Counted from the first letter of the stretch, positions 16,031-25,966 are shown. The stretch: 28,997 nt of DNA from CAYTLW01 sp964438735 (GCA_964438735.1 CAYTLW010000098.1:1-28997), one strand, 5' to 3'. The notes: a model not told the origin generated them from the sequence alone. Program-made: numbers and translations.

Positions 16031-18112
16031 CTATGCGCACAGGGGCAGGGACGCCCAGGAGTCGACCGGCCGCGAGAACAGGTAGCCCTGGCCGAAGTCG
16101 CAGTCCAGGCCGCGCAGGCGGCGCAGTTGGCCGTCGGTCTCGATGCCTTCGGCGACCACCGACTTGCCCAGCCCGTGGCCCAAGCCAACGATGGCGCGCA
16201 CGATCTCGAGGTCCTTTTCGCGCTCGGCGATGCCGCGCACAAATGAGCGATCGATCTTGATGCAGTCGATGGGCAGCTGCTGCAGGTAGCTCAGCGAGGA
16301 GAAGCCGGTGCCAAAATCGTCCAGGTGCACCCGAACGCCGAGCTCCTTGAGGGCGTGCAGGGCGCGGCTGGCGATGTGGTGATTCTCCACCAGGACCGAC
16401 TCGGTGATCTCCAGCACCAGGCGCTTTGGATCGAGGCACGCGGCGTCCAGGGCGTCGGAGATGGTGCGCACGATGTCGGCGGCAAAGAACTGGCGCGGCG
16501 ACACGTTCACGCTCAGGTCCAACTGCGGCGAGCGACCGCCGGATTCGGCATCCCACTCTGCCATGCGACGGGTGGCTTCGGACAGGACCCAGGCGCCGAT
16601 GGGCACGATGAGGCCCGTCTCTTCGGCCAGGGGGATGAACGACAGCGGCGAGACCAGCCCGCGCGCCGGGGACTTCCAGCGGATCAGCGCCTCGACACCG
16701 TGCATCTCGCCGTCGGCGAGGTTGACGATGGGCTGGTAGTGGAGCAGGAATTGCTCCCGCTCGAGCGCCGTGCGCAGGTCGGTCTCCAACTCCAATCGGG
16801 TGATCGCGCGATGCTGCATCTCCGCGTCGAAGACATGGTGGCAGTTACGACCGTTTGACTTGGCCTTGTACATGGCCAGGTCCGCGGCGCGCAGCAGATC
16901 GTCGGCGCTGCGATGGCTGTCATCGTGCACGGCGATGCCGATGGACGCCGTGGCGAAGACCTGCTGACCGCCCAGGTTGAAGGGCGCCGCCAGGGCCGAC
17001 TGCGTGCGGTCGGCGACCGTGTGCGCGTCCTCGGCGTTGTGAATCGACTCCAGCACGACGCAGAACTCATCGCCACCCAGGCGGGCCACCGTATCGGCCG
17101 GCCGGACCACGGCGCGCAGCCGATCGGCGATGCCGAGCAGCAGGCGGTCGCCAGCGGCGTGGCCCAGGCTGTCGTTGACCAGCTTGAAACGATCCAGGTC
17201 GACGAAGAGCACGGCGATGCATTCGTCGGTGCGTCGAGCGCGCCGCATGGCCTGGCCGATGCGATCCAGGCACAGCGCCCGGTTGGCCAGCCCCGTGAGC
17301 CGGTCGTGGAAGGCGTCGTGCAACAGGCGGGCCTCGGCTTCCTTGCGGGCGGTCACGTCCGACAGGGAGCCGGCCATGCGCACCGCGTTGCCGCCTTCGC
17401 CGCGCACCGCTGTGCCGCGACAGAGCATCCAGCGCCAGTTGCCGTCGGCGTGCTTGATGCGATGCTCGTGTTCGAAGTGGCCACCGGATCCCGACGTATG
17501 GGATGCGATCACCGAGGCGAAGTCGTCGACGTCTTCTCGATGCACCGCAGCGAACCAGCGCTCCGGCGTGTCGCCCAGCTCGCCGGGCTGAACACCGAGC
17601 ATGTCGGCGAAGCGGGGCGCGAAGTAGATCTTGCCGGTGGTCAGGTCCCAATCCCATAGCCCGTCTCGGGCGCCGCTGATGGCCAGGGAGTAGCGCTCTT
17701 CGCTGGCCCGCAGGGCGACGTCTGCGCGGTGACGCTCTTGGGCGTGGCGGATGGTGCGCAGCAGCATGTCGGCGTCGAAGCGGCCCTTGACCAGGTAGTC
17801 CTGGGCGCCTTCGCGCACGGCCAGCAGGGCCAGTTCTTCGTCGGCGAGACCGCTCTGCACGATGATCGGCAGATCGGGGGCCGCGGCGTGGATGCGTCGG
17901 AAGGTGTCGATGCCAGCGCTATCGTGCACGCACAGGTCGATGAGCAGCAGGTCCGGGGCGGGCGTCCGCCGCAGCCGCTCCACCATGTGGGCGACGTGGT
18001 CGACATGCTCCAGCTCGAATGTCTGGTTCGGTGCGGTCCTGAGGGCCTCTTCGACGACCAGCCGATCGGATTCGGTGTCCTCGAGCAGCAGTACGGCGGT
18101 GGCAGTTTTCAT
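16031..18112 (-). CDS. Response regulator with PAS, GGDEF and EAL domains (cyclic-di-GMP turnover)
   Basis: A 693-residue cytoplasmic protein. Residues 1-125 are a receiver domain of the Rcp1-like type: acidic pair E11/D12, phosphoacceptor D59 and K109. A PAS domain spans about 135-260 (WDWDLTTGKIYFAPRF, then a PAC-like segment). The GGDEF domain has an intact active site (346-350) and an RxxD inhibitory site (RPAD, 337-340) at the standard five-residue spacing. The EAL domain begins with EAL at 474-476 and keeps LDDFGTGFSSL, IKIDRSF and VAEGIET. Both diguanylate cyclase and phosphodiesterase motifs look complete, so net activity cannot be told from sequence. The ATG overlaps the kinase stop as ATGA, so it should be translated with, and phosphorylated by, the upstream kinase. 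Confidence 0.95.
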   Translation of the reverse strand: MKTATAVLLLEDTESDRLVVEEALRTAPNQTFELEHVDHVAHMVERLRRTPAPDLLLIDLCVHDSAGIDTFRRIHAAAPDLPIIVQSGLADEELALLAVREGAQDYLVKGRFDADMLLRTIRHAQERHRADVALRASEERYSLAISGARDGLWDWDLTTGKIYFAPRFADMLGVQPGELGDTPERWFAAVHREDVDDFASVIASHTSGSGGHFEHEHRIKHADGNWRWMLCRGTAVRGEGGNAVRMAGSLSDVTARKEAEARLLHDAFHDRLTGLANRALCLDRIGQAMRRARRTDECIAVLFVDLDRFKLVNDSLGHAAGDRLLLGIADRLRAVVRPADTVARLGGDEFCVVLESIHNAEDAHTVADRTQSALAAPFNLGGQQVFATASIGIAVHDDSHRSADDLLRAADLAMYKAKSNGRNCHHVFDAEMQHRAITRLELETDLRTALEREQFLLHYQPIVNLADGEMHGVEALIRWKSPARGLVSPLSFIPLAEETGLIVPIGAWVLSEATRRMAEWDAESGGRSPQLDLSVNVSPRQFFAADIVRTISDALDAACLDPKRLVLEITESVLVENHHIASRALHALKELGVRVHLDDFGTGFSSLSYLQQLPIDCIKIDRSFVRGIAEREKDLEIVRAIVGLGHGLGKSVVAEGIETDGQLRRLRGLDCDFGQGYLFSRPVDSWASLPLCA

Positions 18113-20145
18113 TCGGTTCCAGAGGGCCGGCTGATCAACGCGGGTTCGACCGCCGGATCGCCTTCAACCGTGGCATGGGAGCCCGTACTGTCCACTTTTT
18201 CAGGCCCGTCAGCGGCTTCTGCGGCGCGCGCGGGCAGGGTGAAGAGCACGGTCGTGCCCTGCCACGGCGCGGACTCCAGCCAGATCCGACCACCGTGGGA
18301 CTCCACGATGCGCTTGCACACCGCCAGGCCGATGCCGCTGCCGGGGAAGGCGCTTTCGTGGCTGCCGCGGCTGAACATCTCGAAGACCCGCTTCTGGTCG
18401 TCATGGTCGATGCCGATGCCGTTGTCGCGCACCGCGAAGCACCAGCCTTCGCCCTGGCGGGTGGCGTCGATTCGGACCAGCGGCGGGGCCTCGGCGCGGA
18501 ACTTCAGGCCGTTGCTGACGAGGTTCTGGAACAGCCGCCCCAGGCTCTGTTCGTCGCCGTCGATGCGCGGCAGTTCGCCCACCTCGACGCTGCCGCCGCT
18601 GGCCTCGATGGCGGCCTGCAGGTCGGATACAGCGGCGTGGACCAGCGCCTCGCAGTCGACGCTGGAGACCACGCTCGGCCGGTTGGTCGCGGGCGTGGGC
18701 GGCTGCACCAGGGAGTGCACTCGCTCCTGCATACGACGCGCTGCACCTCGGGCCTTGTCCACCAGCGTGCGGCCTTCGTCGGCCAGGTCGGCGCCGTAGC
18801 GACTCTCCAACACGGACAGGTAGTTGGCGACCGAGCGGATGGGCTCCTGCAGGTCGTGGGCCAGGGTCCGGAGGGTCTCGCGCGGGCCCTCTGGCGCGAC
18901 CTCCATGGCCTCCATGGGCACCGGCGGCGGCAGCTCTTCGTCGGACCCATCGCCGATGGCCAGCGCTTCGCCACCGCTGCTGACGAGTTCGAGGACCGTG
19001 CCCTGGCCGTTGCGCGCGATGCGAAACGGTCTGGTGGGGCGTTCGGATGGCGGGGCGGCGGCGGGCTGAGCGGGCTCGGGCGACCGCTTCGCGTCCGAGG
19101 AGGGTGTCGGCGCCAGGCGAGCGGCCTCGGCGAAGAGCTCCGCGGACTCCTCGTCGCCATCGAGGTGACTGGCCAGGGTGCGACCCAGGGCGATCAGCCA
19201 ACCGGCTCGTCGGGCCGGGGTAGCGGCCTCGTCGGCCAGCGCCCGCTGCACCGTAGCCAGGGTCGACCAGCGCTCCAGGCGCTCCAGCAGATCGATCAAT
19301 ACGCGCCGCAGTTCGTCATTATCAGGGTCGCTGGCGCGCCACGCGACGTAGCTCTCGATGCCGGCCTCCGCGTCACCCAGACGTTCGGTCTGCACGGCGA
19401 TCAATCGCTTGTAGATTCGGCGCAGGGCGGCCGGCTCTGTGGTCGACCCGGCGCGCAGACTCAACAACTCGGCCACGCGCCGCCAGCGATCCGCCCGGCC
19501 ATGCAGGGCGATCAGGCGCTCGACGACCTCCTCGTCGTCGGGCTGCAATTCGACAGCGTTTTCCAGCGCCCGCACCTCGAAATCGGCGTAACCCTGCTCT
19601 CGGGCCTGTCGGGCCAGGGTGCGCCAGCGATCGTGATAGTCGGGCGCGGGCGGTCGGATGGTCGTCTGGCGAACGCCGGTCTGGCGAACGCCGGTCTGGC
19701 GAACGCCGGTCTGTCGCGGCCCGCCCGCTGACGGTTCCGGAGCCCGGGCTGCCCCCGCGACCCCATTCCCTGCGCCGAGCGCGCGGGCCAGGCCATCGGC
19801 CAGTCGGACGGCGCCCGAGGTGCCCTTGACGATGTAATCCACGGCCCCCGCGCCGACCGTGCGCACGGCATCGTCGGCGTTCTCATGGCTGGCAAAGACG
19901 AACACGGGGCGCTCGGGATGGCGCTCGCAGAGCTGCTCGACCACCGCCTGGCCAGCGGCCCAGGGCAGGTCGGGCTCGACCACGGCTGCGGACCAGGCGC
20001 CATCGGCCAGGGCGGCGGCGAATTCCAGCGCGCCGGAGGCCTCGATGACCGAGGCCGCGCCCAGTCGACCGGCTGCGACAAAGCGCACCAGGGCCCGCGC
20101 ATCGGCGTCGGGCTCGACGACCAGGATCGCGATTTCGCCGCTCAT
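18109..20145 (-). CDS. Histidine kinase with N-terminal receiver and TPR-like domains
   Basis: Predicted 678 residues from ATG 20145 (MSGEIAILVVEPDADARAL), which has GAGAG upstream; an in-frame ATG at 20166 lacks a ribosome site. Residues 1-125 are a receiver domain (D59 in EPDLP, K107). Three RQTGV repeats (about 144-158) form a linker. About 170-345 is a helical TPR-like region (ALENAVELQPDDEEVVERLIALHGR). The kinase core has a phytochrome-like H-box LAHDLQEPIRSV (His430), N-box NLVSNGLKF, DNGIGID (Asp574) and GSGIGLAVCKRIVESHGG. There are no transmembrane segments, so it is cytoplasmic and appears to take input through its receiver and TPR parts instead of an external sensor. The last four bases overlap the GGDEF-EAL gene. 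It follows the SGNH gene after a 166-bp spacer, so it may have its own promoter. Confidence 0.93.
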   Translation of the reverse strand: MSGEIAILVVEPDADARALVRFVAAGRLGAASVIEASGALEFAAALADGAWSAAVVEPDLPWAAGQAVVEQLCERHPERPVFVFASHENADDAVRTVGAGAVDYIVKGTSGAVRLADGLARALGAGNGVAGAARAPEPSAGGPRQTGVRQTGVRQTGVRQTTIRPPAPDYHDRWRTLARQAREQGYADFEVRALENAVELQPDDEEVVERLIALHGRADRWRRVAELLSLRAGSTTEPAALRRIYKRLIAVQTERLGDAEAGIESYVAWRASDPDNDELRRVLIDLLERLERWSTLATVQRALADEAATPARRAGWLIALGRTLASHLDGDEESAELFAEAARLAPTPSSDAKRSPEPAQPAAAPPSERPTRPFRIARNGQGTVLELVSSGGEALAIGDGSDEELPPPVPMEAMEVAPEGPRETLRTLAHDLQEPIRSVANYLSVLESRYGADLADEGRTLVDKARGAARRMQERVHSLVQPPTPATNRPSVVSSVDCEALVHAAVSDLQAAIEASGGSVEVGELPRIDGDEQSLGRLFQNLVSNGLKFRAEAPPLVRIDATRQGEGWCFAVRDNGIGIDHDDQKRVFEMFSRGSHESAFPGSGIGLAVCKRIVESHGGRIWLESAPWQGTTVLFTLPARAAEAADGPEKVDSTGSHATVEGDPAVEPALISRPSGTE
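19666..19710. repeat. Three perfect 15-bp tandem repeats in the kinase linker
   Basis: The unit ctggcgaacgccggt occurs three times without change, with partial copies on both sides. On the minus strand it encodes RQTGV in tandem, between the receiver domain and the TPR-like region. The 15-bp period keeps the frame, so copy number could vary without breaking the protein. Confidence 0.92.
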
Positions 20146-20221
20146 CTGCCGCTCTCGCCCGGTCATGGCAGGCGCCGCCCCTGGCGCCCGATCGACAAGA
20201 CTGGGACCAGGGTAGGACGAG

Positions 20222-20262
20222 CAGATCGGGGCGTCACGAAAATGACCCTGCTCGCCGATCTG
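20222..20262. other. Nested inverted repeat in the SGNH-to-kinase spacer
   Basis: Arms cagatcgg (20222-20229) and ccgatctg (20255-20262) are perfect 8-base complements. Between them gtca/tgac (20233-20236 and 20243-20246) could form an inner stem around a six-base loop. It lies downstream of the SGNH stop and upstream of the kinase start in the 166-bp minus-strand spacer. It has no following U-run, so it is not a standard terminator; an operator or leader hairpin is possible. Confidence 0.4.
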
Positions 20263-20311
20263 GGTTCCGACACGGCGGCTGGGAGGCGAGTCTCTGCGAA
20301 CCGCTCGATCC

Positions 20312-21580
20312 TCAGGGCGCCGGCACCTGCCCCTTGAGCCAGGCGTGGATGGTGTCCGCCATCTGCCGGTAGCCCAGGGCGTTGGGGTGTACGGCGTTGC
20401 TATGCTTCACCGGGCCGGCATTGGGCGGGTGCGGATAGCCCAACTCGGCGTCGATCCGTGCGTTCAGCGGGACCAGCGCGATGTGCGACTGGTCTCGGTA
20501 GTGCTCGATCAACGCCGCGGCCCAGCGGACCATATTGCGCTTGGCCTGTGCCCGTCGGGCCTTGCCATAGGTGGCCACGAACCCCGCGTCCGTCGAACAG
20601 GGCACGATGGTCAGGCCGACCGCCAATTGGATCGCCGGGTGACCCTGTCGCACGCTGGCCAGGATGTCGTCCAGCTGCGTGAGCATCTCCGGGATTCGCA
20701 CCGCCAGTAGCTTCTCGCCATCGACGGCGACCACGTCGTTGATGCCCAGGTGCACGAAGAAGACATCCGGAAGCGGCACGGGATTGGCGGCCAGGTAGCT
20801 GTTGAAGTCGAACTTCCCATCGTAGAAGAAGGCGTTGCCGACCATGTGACCGGCCACCTTCAGCTCCGGCAGCCCGTGGTAGGTGGAGATGCGCCAGCCG
20901 GAACGCCCCTCGTGCATGGGTTTGTCGGCCGGCAGGGTGCCGACCGGCTCGACGCCCATCAGGTCGGCATCCATTGCGTCCTGCAACGCGGCGATGAGGT
21001 GGCCGTCTGAGGTCGTGGAGTCGCCCAGGAACATCACCTTGGGGACCTGTCCCGCGCGGGCGCCGACCTCGTGCACACGGAGTTCGGCTCGCACCACGCC
21101 CTGTGCGGTGGTGCGACCGTCATCCCAGACGATCACGTGCAATGGGTAGATGCCGGGCGCGTCAGGCGTCCATGACCAGCGATCGGCTCCCTGCACGCCG
21201 ACCGGCGCGCAAACCGACCAGGCGTGATCGGCGGCCGCATCGGGCACGAGGTTGTCGAAATGCACGACGAGGGGCTCGCCCACCAGGGCGTCCAGGGTCG
21301 GCGCCAGGGCCAGCGGCACCGCGTGCTCGCCTCCGTCCTTCATCACCCGGTCGACCCCTGCCGGTGAGGTGATGGTGAAACCCTGCCCATCCTCGGCCAG
21401 GATCGGACAGTGCGGACCGCCGACGGAGCCTATGGCGTGCACCCGCCCGAGCGCGGCCTCCTGGCCCGATCCAGAGTCATCGGAGACGAACTCGCCACAT
21501 GCCGCGACGAGGGCGACCAGGCCGCACATCAACGACGTGCGCGCGCTCGTCCGGCTGCGGTTGTATCGATGCTCGGCCAC
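20312..21580 (-). CDS. SGNH/GDSL hydrolase lipoprotein with N-terminal Ig-like domain
   Basis: Predicted 422 residues from GTG 21580, three bases after the upstream stop; no usable ATG precedes the signal peptide. The signal (SLMCGLVALVAAC) ends at lipobox Cys28. Residues 55-170 look like an all-beta, Ig-like domain (WSWTPDAPGIYPLHVIVWDDG). The SGNH hydrolase follows: KVMFLGDSTT with nucleophile Ser188 (block I), EGRSGWRI (block II), HLGIND with Asn281 (block III) and VHPNALGY with His398 (block V). Block V normally reads DxxH, but here the position is Asn395 (NAVH), so the usual Asp of the triad is not at its standard place. Family members are esterases, often polysaccharide deacetylases or lipases. 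Pairing with the beta-helix lipoprotein suggests an envelope glycan substrate, which is inference. Confidence 0.88.
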   Translation of the reverse strand: MAEHRYNRSRTSARTSLMCGLVALVAACGEFVSDDSGSGQEAALGRVHAIGSVGGPHCPILAEDGQGFTITSPAGVDRVMKDGGEHAVPLALAPTLDALVGEPLVVHFDNLVPDAAADHAWSVCAPVGVQGADRWSWTPDAPGIYPLHVIVWDDGRTTAQGVVRAELRVHEVGARAGQVPKVMFLGDSTTSDGHLIAALQDAMDADLMGVEPVGTLPADKPMHEGRSGWRISTYHGLPELKVAGHMVGNAFFYDGKFDFNSYLAANPVPLPDVFFVHLGINDVVAVDGEKLLAVRIPEMLTQLDDILASVRQGHPAIQLAVGLTIVPCSTDAGFVATYGKARRAQAKRNMVRWAAALIEHYRDQSHIALVPLNARIDAELGYPHPPNAGPVKHSNAVHPNALGYRQMADTIHAWLKGQVPAP

Positions 21581-21583
21581 GAC

Positions 21584-24500
21584 TCAGAACCCCGCCACGT
21601 CGGGCGCCGGCGGCACGAAGAGCACGCCATCGCCGACCAGGTTGCTGCCATTATCCGCCAACAGGTTGGAATTAAACACCACGTCTCCTTCGCCCTGAGT
21701 CACCAGGCCAAACGTGCATGACGTGACCATGGACTGCTGCATGGTGGCCGACTTGTTGCCGTCAAACAGGATGCCGGCCCGCAGGTGATGGTGGACCAAT
21801 GTACGCCAGATCTGCACCGAAGGGCTGGCGTGCACGACGATGCCGTCCGAGAGCTCCACCTTGCCCTGGCTGCCGCCCTCGGCCCGTTCGATGTGCATGA
21901 CCGAGGGCGACGTCTCGTTGATGACGCAACTGTCGATGACCGCGGGCGCCTCCGTGACGGCGATGCCAGCGGCGTGGTTGGCCACCAGGTGACAGGCGAT
22001 GAGGCGGCCCGTGGCGCTGCCCAGGTGGAGCGAGATGCCGGTGCCCAGGCTGAGGGTGGCGTTGCCCGTCGATGTGCGACCCTGTCCTTGATTCAATTCC
22101 GGCGAGGTGGTGGCGATGCGGGTGCCGACCACGTGCACCGGATCGACGGCCTGGTCGATGGCCACACCCACGTGGCGATTGCCGACGACGTGACTGCCCG
22201 CCATGGTCAGCGAGGTCCCCTTTGCGGCGCCGACGCCGACCCCGCCGACCGCGCTCTTGGCGACCGTGCGGGTGGCCTCGACCCGCGCGCCGACCAGGTC
22301 CAGTCGGGAGCCCTTGCCCAGGGCCATGGCGCCGGCGACGCGGTTGGCCAGCAGGTGGGCGCCAAAGAGGCGGATGTGGGCGCCGTCGGAGACCACAACG
22401 CCGTGACCGCCGACCTTGCTGACCTGGGCAGCTTCGGTGTGATCGACAGCTACGCCCCAACCGGTCACCCGGGTGCCGGCTCCGGTGGCCACCAGGCCCG
22501 CGCCGTGATTTTCGGTCAGCCGGACCCGCCGCAACCGGCCACGCGCCGTCGAAGCGATGAAGATGCCGTAGCCCTCCTGGCCCTCTCCCGCCAGGGAGCG
22601 GGTGCCGTCCACCAGCACATCGCTCAGCTCCAGCAGCGCCGATTTGCCGATGGCCAGGATGCCGGCGTGTTCGTTGCCGGTGACGCGCATTCGCCTGGCG
22701 CGCACAATGGCGCCGTCCGAAGCCAGGATCGCGTGACCGGCGGTCTGGCCGGCCAGGTCGGGGCGGGTATCGTCGATGAGCACGTCATCGAGTTCGACCG
22801 TGGTGTTGTGCGCCTCGACCCGGATGGCGGCGGCCCGATTGCCACTGAGTCGCGCAGAATGCAGGTGGATGCGACTGGCGGTGGTGAGTTGGATGCCGTC
22901 GCCGCGGGTGTAGGTAGCCGGTTGGGGCAGCGTGCCGTCGACGATCAGGCCGCGCGCCACCACGCGGGTGCTGGCGCCATCCATATCCAGGCCGATGGCC
23001 TGGTTGCCGTGCAGCCGCACGCCGTGCAACTCCGCCTTCACGCCGTCGTAGACCGACAGACCGAAGCCGCCATAACCGGAAGGCTTGGCCAGGGTGCCGT
23101 CGATCACCAGGCCGCGCGCCTTGAAGCTGATGGCGCTGAGCATCATCAAGCCGATCTCCAGGTTGTTTGTCAGCCGGGTGGAGGTCAGGTCGACCGCGGC
23201 CCCGCTCTCGCCGACGATGCCGTGGCCCATGGTGGTGAAGGTGTTCGGGGCCGGGATCGTGCTGTCGACCAGCAGGCCTTTGGCCAGCAGCGTGCTCCCC
23301 TGCCCCTTGACGAGGATGCCCCAGCGTCGATTGCCGTGGATGCGAACGCCGCGCAGTCGGACCATGCCGCCGCCTGTGATCTGGATGCCGGCGCCGCCGC
23401 CGAGCCCGGTCTGCTGCGTATCGCGGACCTGGCTGTGCAGCAGCTCCAGGTCGCCACCCTGGACGAGCACACCGCCGTAGTAGGTGTCGATCACGTGGAT
23501 GTGGCTCGCGATCACCTTGCCGCCGGCGATGCGCAGCCCGGGCACATCGCCGGTCAGGGTCAGCCCAGACAGGAAGACGGTCTTCGCCGAGCCGGTGATG
23601 AGCACCGACAACGCCGCCTTGCCGGTCTTGGCCCGCAGCACCACCTGGGCGGCGCAGCGGCCGCGCAGGGTGAGCACCTTGTCGACCACCGCCGGGCCCA
23701 TGTGTTCGCCGGGATGCAGGGCGATGACGGCACCCTCGTCTGCGCCGGCCAACGCGTCGGCGAGGATGTCATAGGGCGCCGAGACGGTGCCGTTGCCGCC
23801 CGGCTGGGCGGTCGGATCGACGTGGATGGCGTCGGGGCCGGGGGCGTGTCCGCCCCAGGCGCCGGTCGTACAGGCCGCGGGATCGGGCAGGCAGGGGTCG
23901 GGCAGTCCGGGCTTGGCTTTGCCCGTGTCGACCACCATGCCAGCCGGACAGAGCCAGGGCACGCCTACATCGATGCAAGCGCCTCCTCCCGCGGCGGCGG
24001 GCATTCGTCCAGGACCGCATGGCGACTTGCCCGGCGGGCAGATGATGGCGCCGTCGGCCCCGGCGCAGAAGCGGGTATCGGCCAGCTTGTCCAGCGCCAC
24101 CAGCGGCGGCACGCCAGGGATATCCGCACCTCCAGGCGGCGCTGGCGGACCACCCGTGGGGGTCGCCGCATCGGCGGGCAGACAGGCGCCATCGGATGTC
24201 GATTGCCACTGCCCCGCAGGACAGCCCCCGCCCGCGGCCAGTTCATCCGCCGTACAGGTCCGGCCGATCGGCAGGCAGGCAGCCTCCCCAGAGGCGCAGG
24301 GATCACCGTCATCGTCGCGCCAGTCCGCGCACCAACGGGGCACACAATCTTTGGGCGTGTCGGGCAGCAAATGGCTGCATTCAGGCGGCCCCACCGCGGC
24401 GCAGGTGGCGGACGTCACGTCGAAGTAGTGGCCCTGGGGGCAGCACGCTCCGGTCAAATCGCGCCGGCTGGCATGACAGGTGGGCTCGGCGGACTGGTCC

Positions 24501-24601
24501 GGGCCGGCGTCCGGCGCCGTGGCGGTGGCGTCGACCGCAGGCTCTTCGGCCTTGTCGCAAGCGGCCAGGGCGACGATCGGAATCAACCACAACAGGCGCA
24601 C
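21584..24601 (-). CDS. Large right-handed beta-helix repeat lipoprotein
   Basis: Predicted 1005 residues. GTG 24601 is chosen over the TTG at 24616 because GGAGG lies about six bases before it and it opens a compact signal (MRLLWLIPIVALAAC, lipobox Cys15). Residues 35-260 are rich in Cys and Pro (CCPQGHYF, CPPGKSPCGPGR), probably small disulfide-bonded modules. Residues 265 to the end are a right-handed parallel beta-helix, opened by HVDPTAQPGGNGTVSAPYDILADAL and followed by many coils of the type VRLRGVRIHGNRRWGILV. Longer inserts of the form GLLVDSTIPAP and GLVIDGTLAKPSG recur in the coils. Such folds act as polysaccharide lyases, adhesins or surface scaffolds. I see no recognisable catalytic motif, so the role is open. 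The gene is first in a minus-strand set and its stop lies three bases before the SGNH start. Confidence 0.88.
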   Translation of the reverse strand: MRLLWLIPIVALAACDKAEEPAVDATATAPDAGPDQSAEPTCHASRRDLTGACCPQGHYFDVTSATCAAVGPPECSHLLPDTPKDCVPRWCADWRDDDGDPCASGEAACLPIGRTCTADELAAGGGCPAGQWQSTSDGACLPADAATPTGGPPAPPGGADIPGVPPLVALDKLADTRFCAGADGAIICPPGKSPCGPGRMPAAAGGGACIDVGVPWLCPAGMVVDTGKAKPGLPDPCLPDPAACTTGAWGGHAPGPDAIHVDPTAQPGGNGTVSAPYDILADALAGADEGAVIALHPGEHMGPAVVDKVLTLRGRCAAQVVLRAKTGKAALSVLITGSAKTVFLSGLTLTGDVPGLRIAGGKVIASHIHVIDTYYGGVLVQGGDLELLHSQVRDTQQTGLGGGAGIQITGGGMVRLRGVRIHGNRRWGILVKGQGSTLLAKGLLVDSTIPAPNTFTTMGHGIVGESGAAVDLTSTRLTNNLEIGLMMLSAISFKARGLVIDGTLAKPSGYGGFGLSVYDGVKAELHGVRLHGNQAIGLDMDGASTRVVARGLIVDGTLPQPATYTRGDGIQLTTASRIHLHSARLSGNRAAAIRVEAHNTTVELDDVLIDDTRPDLAGQTAGHAILASDGAIVRARRMRVTGNEHAGILAIGKSALLELSDVLVDGTRSLAGEGQEGYGIFIASTARGRLRRVRLTENHGAGLVATGAGTRVTGWGVAVDHTEAAQVSKVGGHGVVVSDGAHIRLFGAHLLANRVAGAMALGKGSRLDLVGARVEATRTVAKSAVGGVGVGAAKGTSLTMAGSHVVGNRHVGVAIDQAVDPVHVVGTRIATTSPELNQGQGRTSTGNATLSLGTGISLHLGSATGRLIACHLVANHAAGIAVTEAPAVIDSCVINETSPSVMHIERAEGGSQGKVELSDGIVVHASPSVQIWRTLVHHHLRAGILFDGNKSATMQQSMVTSCTFGLVTQGEGDVVFNSNLLADNGSNLVGDGVLFVPPAPDVAGF

Positions 24602-24667
24602 AACAGCCCTCCGCAATGGGCGGTCCAGGGGGCACTGTGCCCGGTTCCGCAGCCGCTGTCAGCGACC

Positions 24668-24693
24668 TCGACCCGGCGGGTCGAAAATGCTAC
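24668..24693 (+). promoter_or_regulatory. Perfect inverted repeat and -10-like box upstream of the beta-oxidation operon
   Basis: tcgacccggcgggtcga (24668-24684) is a perfect palindrome with seven-base arms and a three-base centre. It is followed at once by aaa and TGCTAC (24688-24693), an extended -10-like box. The thiolase start is 30 bases further on. Position and symmetry suit a dimeric repressor operator, for example a TetR-type regulator of fatty-acid genes. The divergent beta-helix gene shares this 122-bp spacer. No regulator gene is adjacent. Confidence 0.5.
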
Positions 24694-24723
24694 CCCTAGC
24701 GGGCCAACTCGCTGGAGGTTCCC

Positions 24724-25926
<1,203 letters not shown>

Positions 25927-25966
25927 GGCGACCCGACCGGGACATCCCGCAGCCAGAGGAAGAGCC

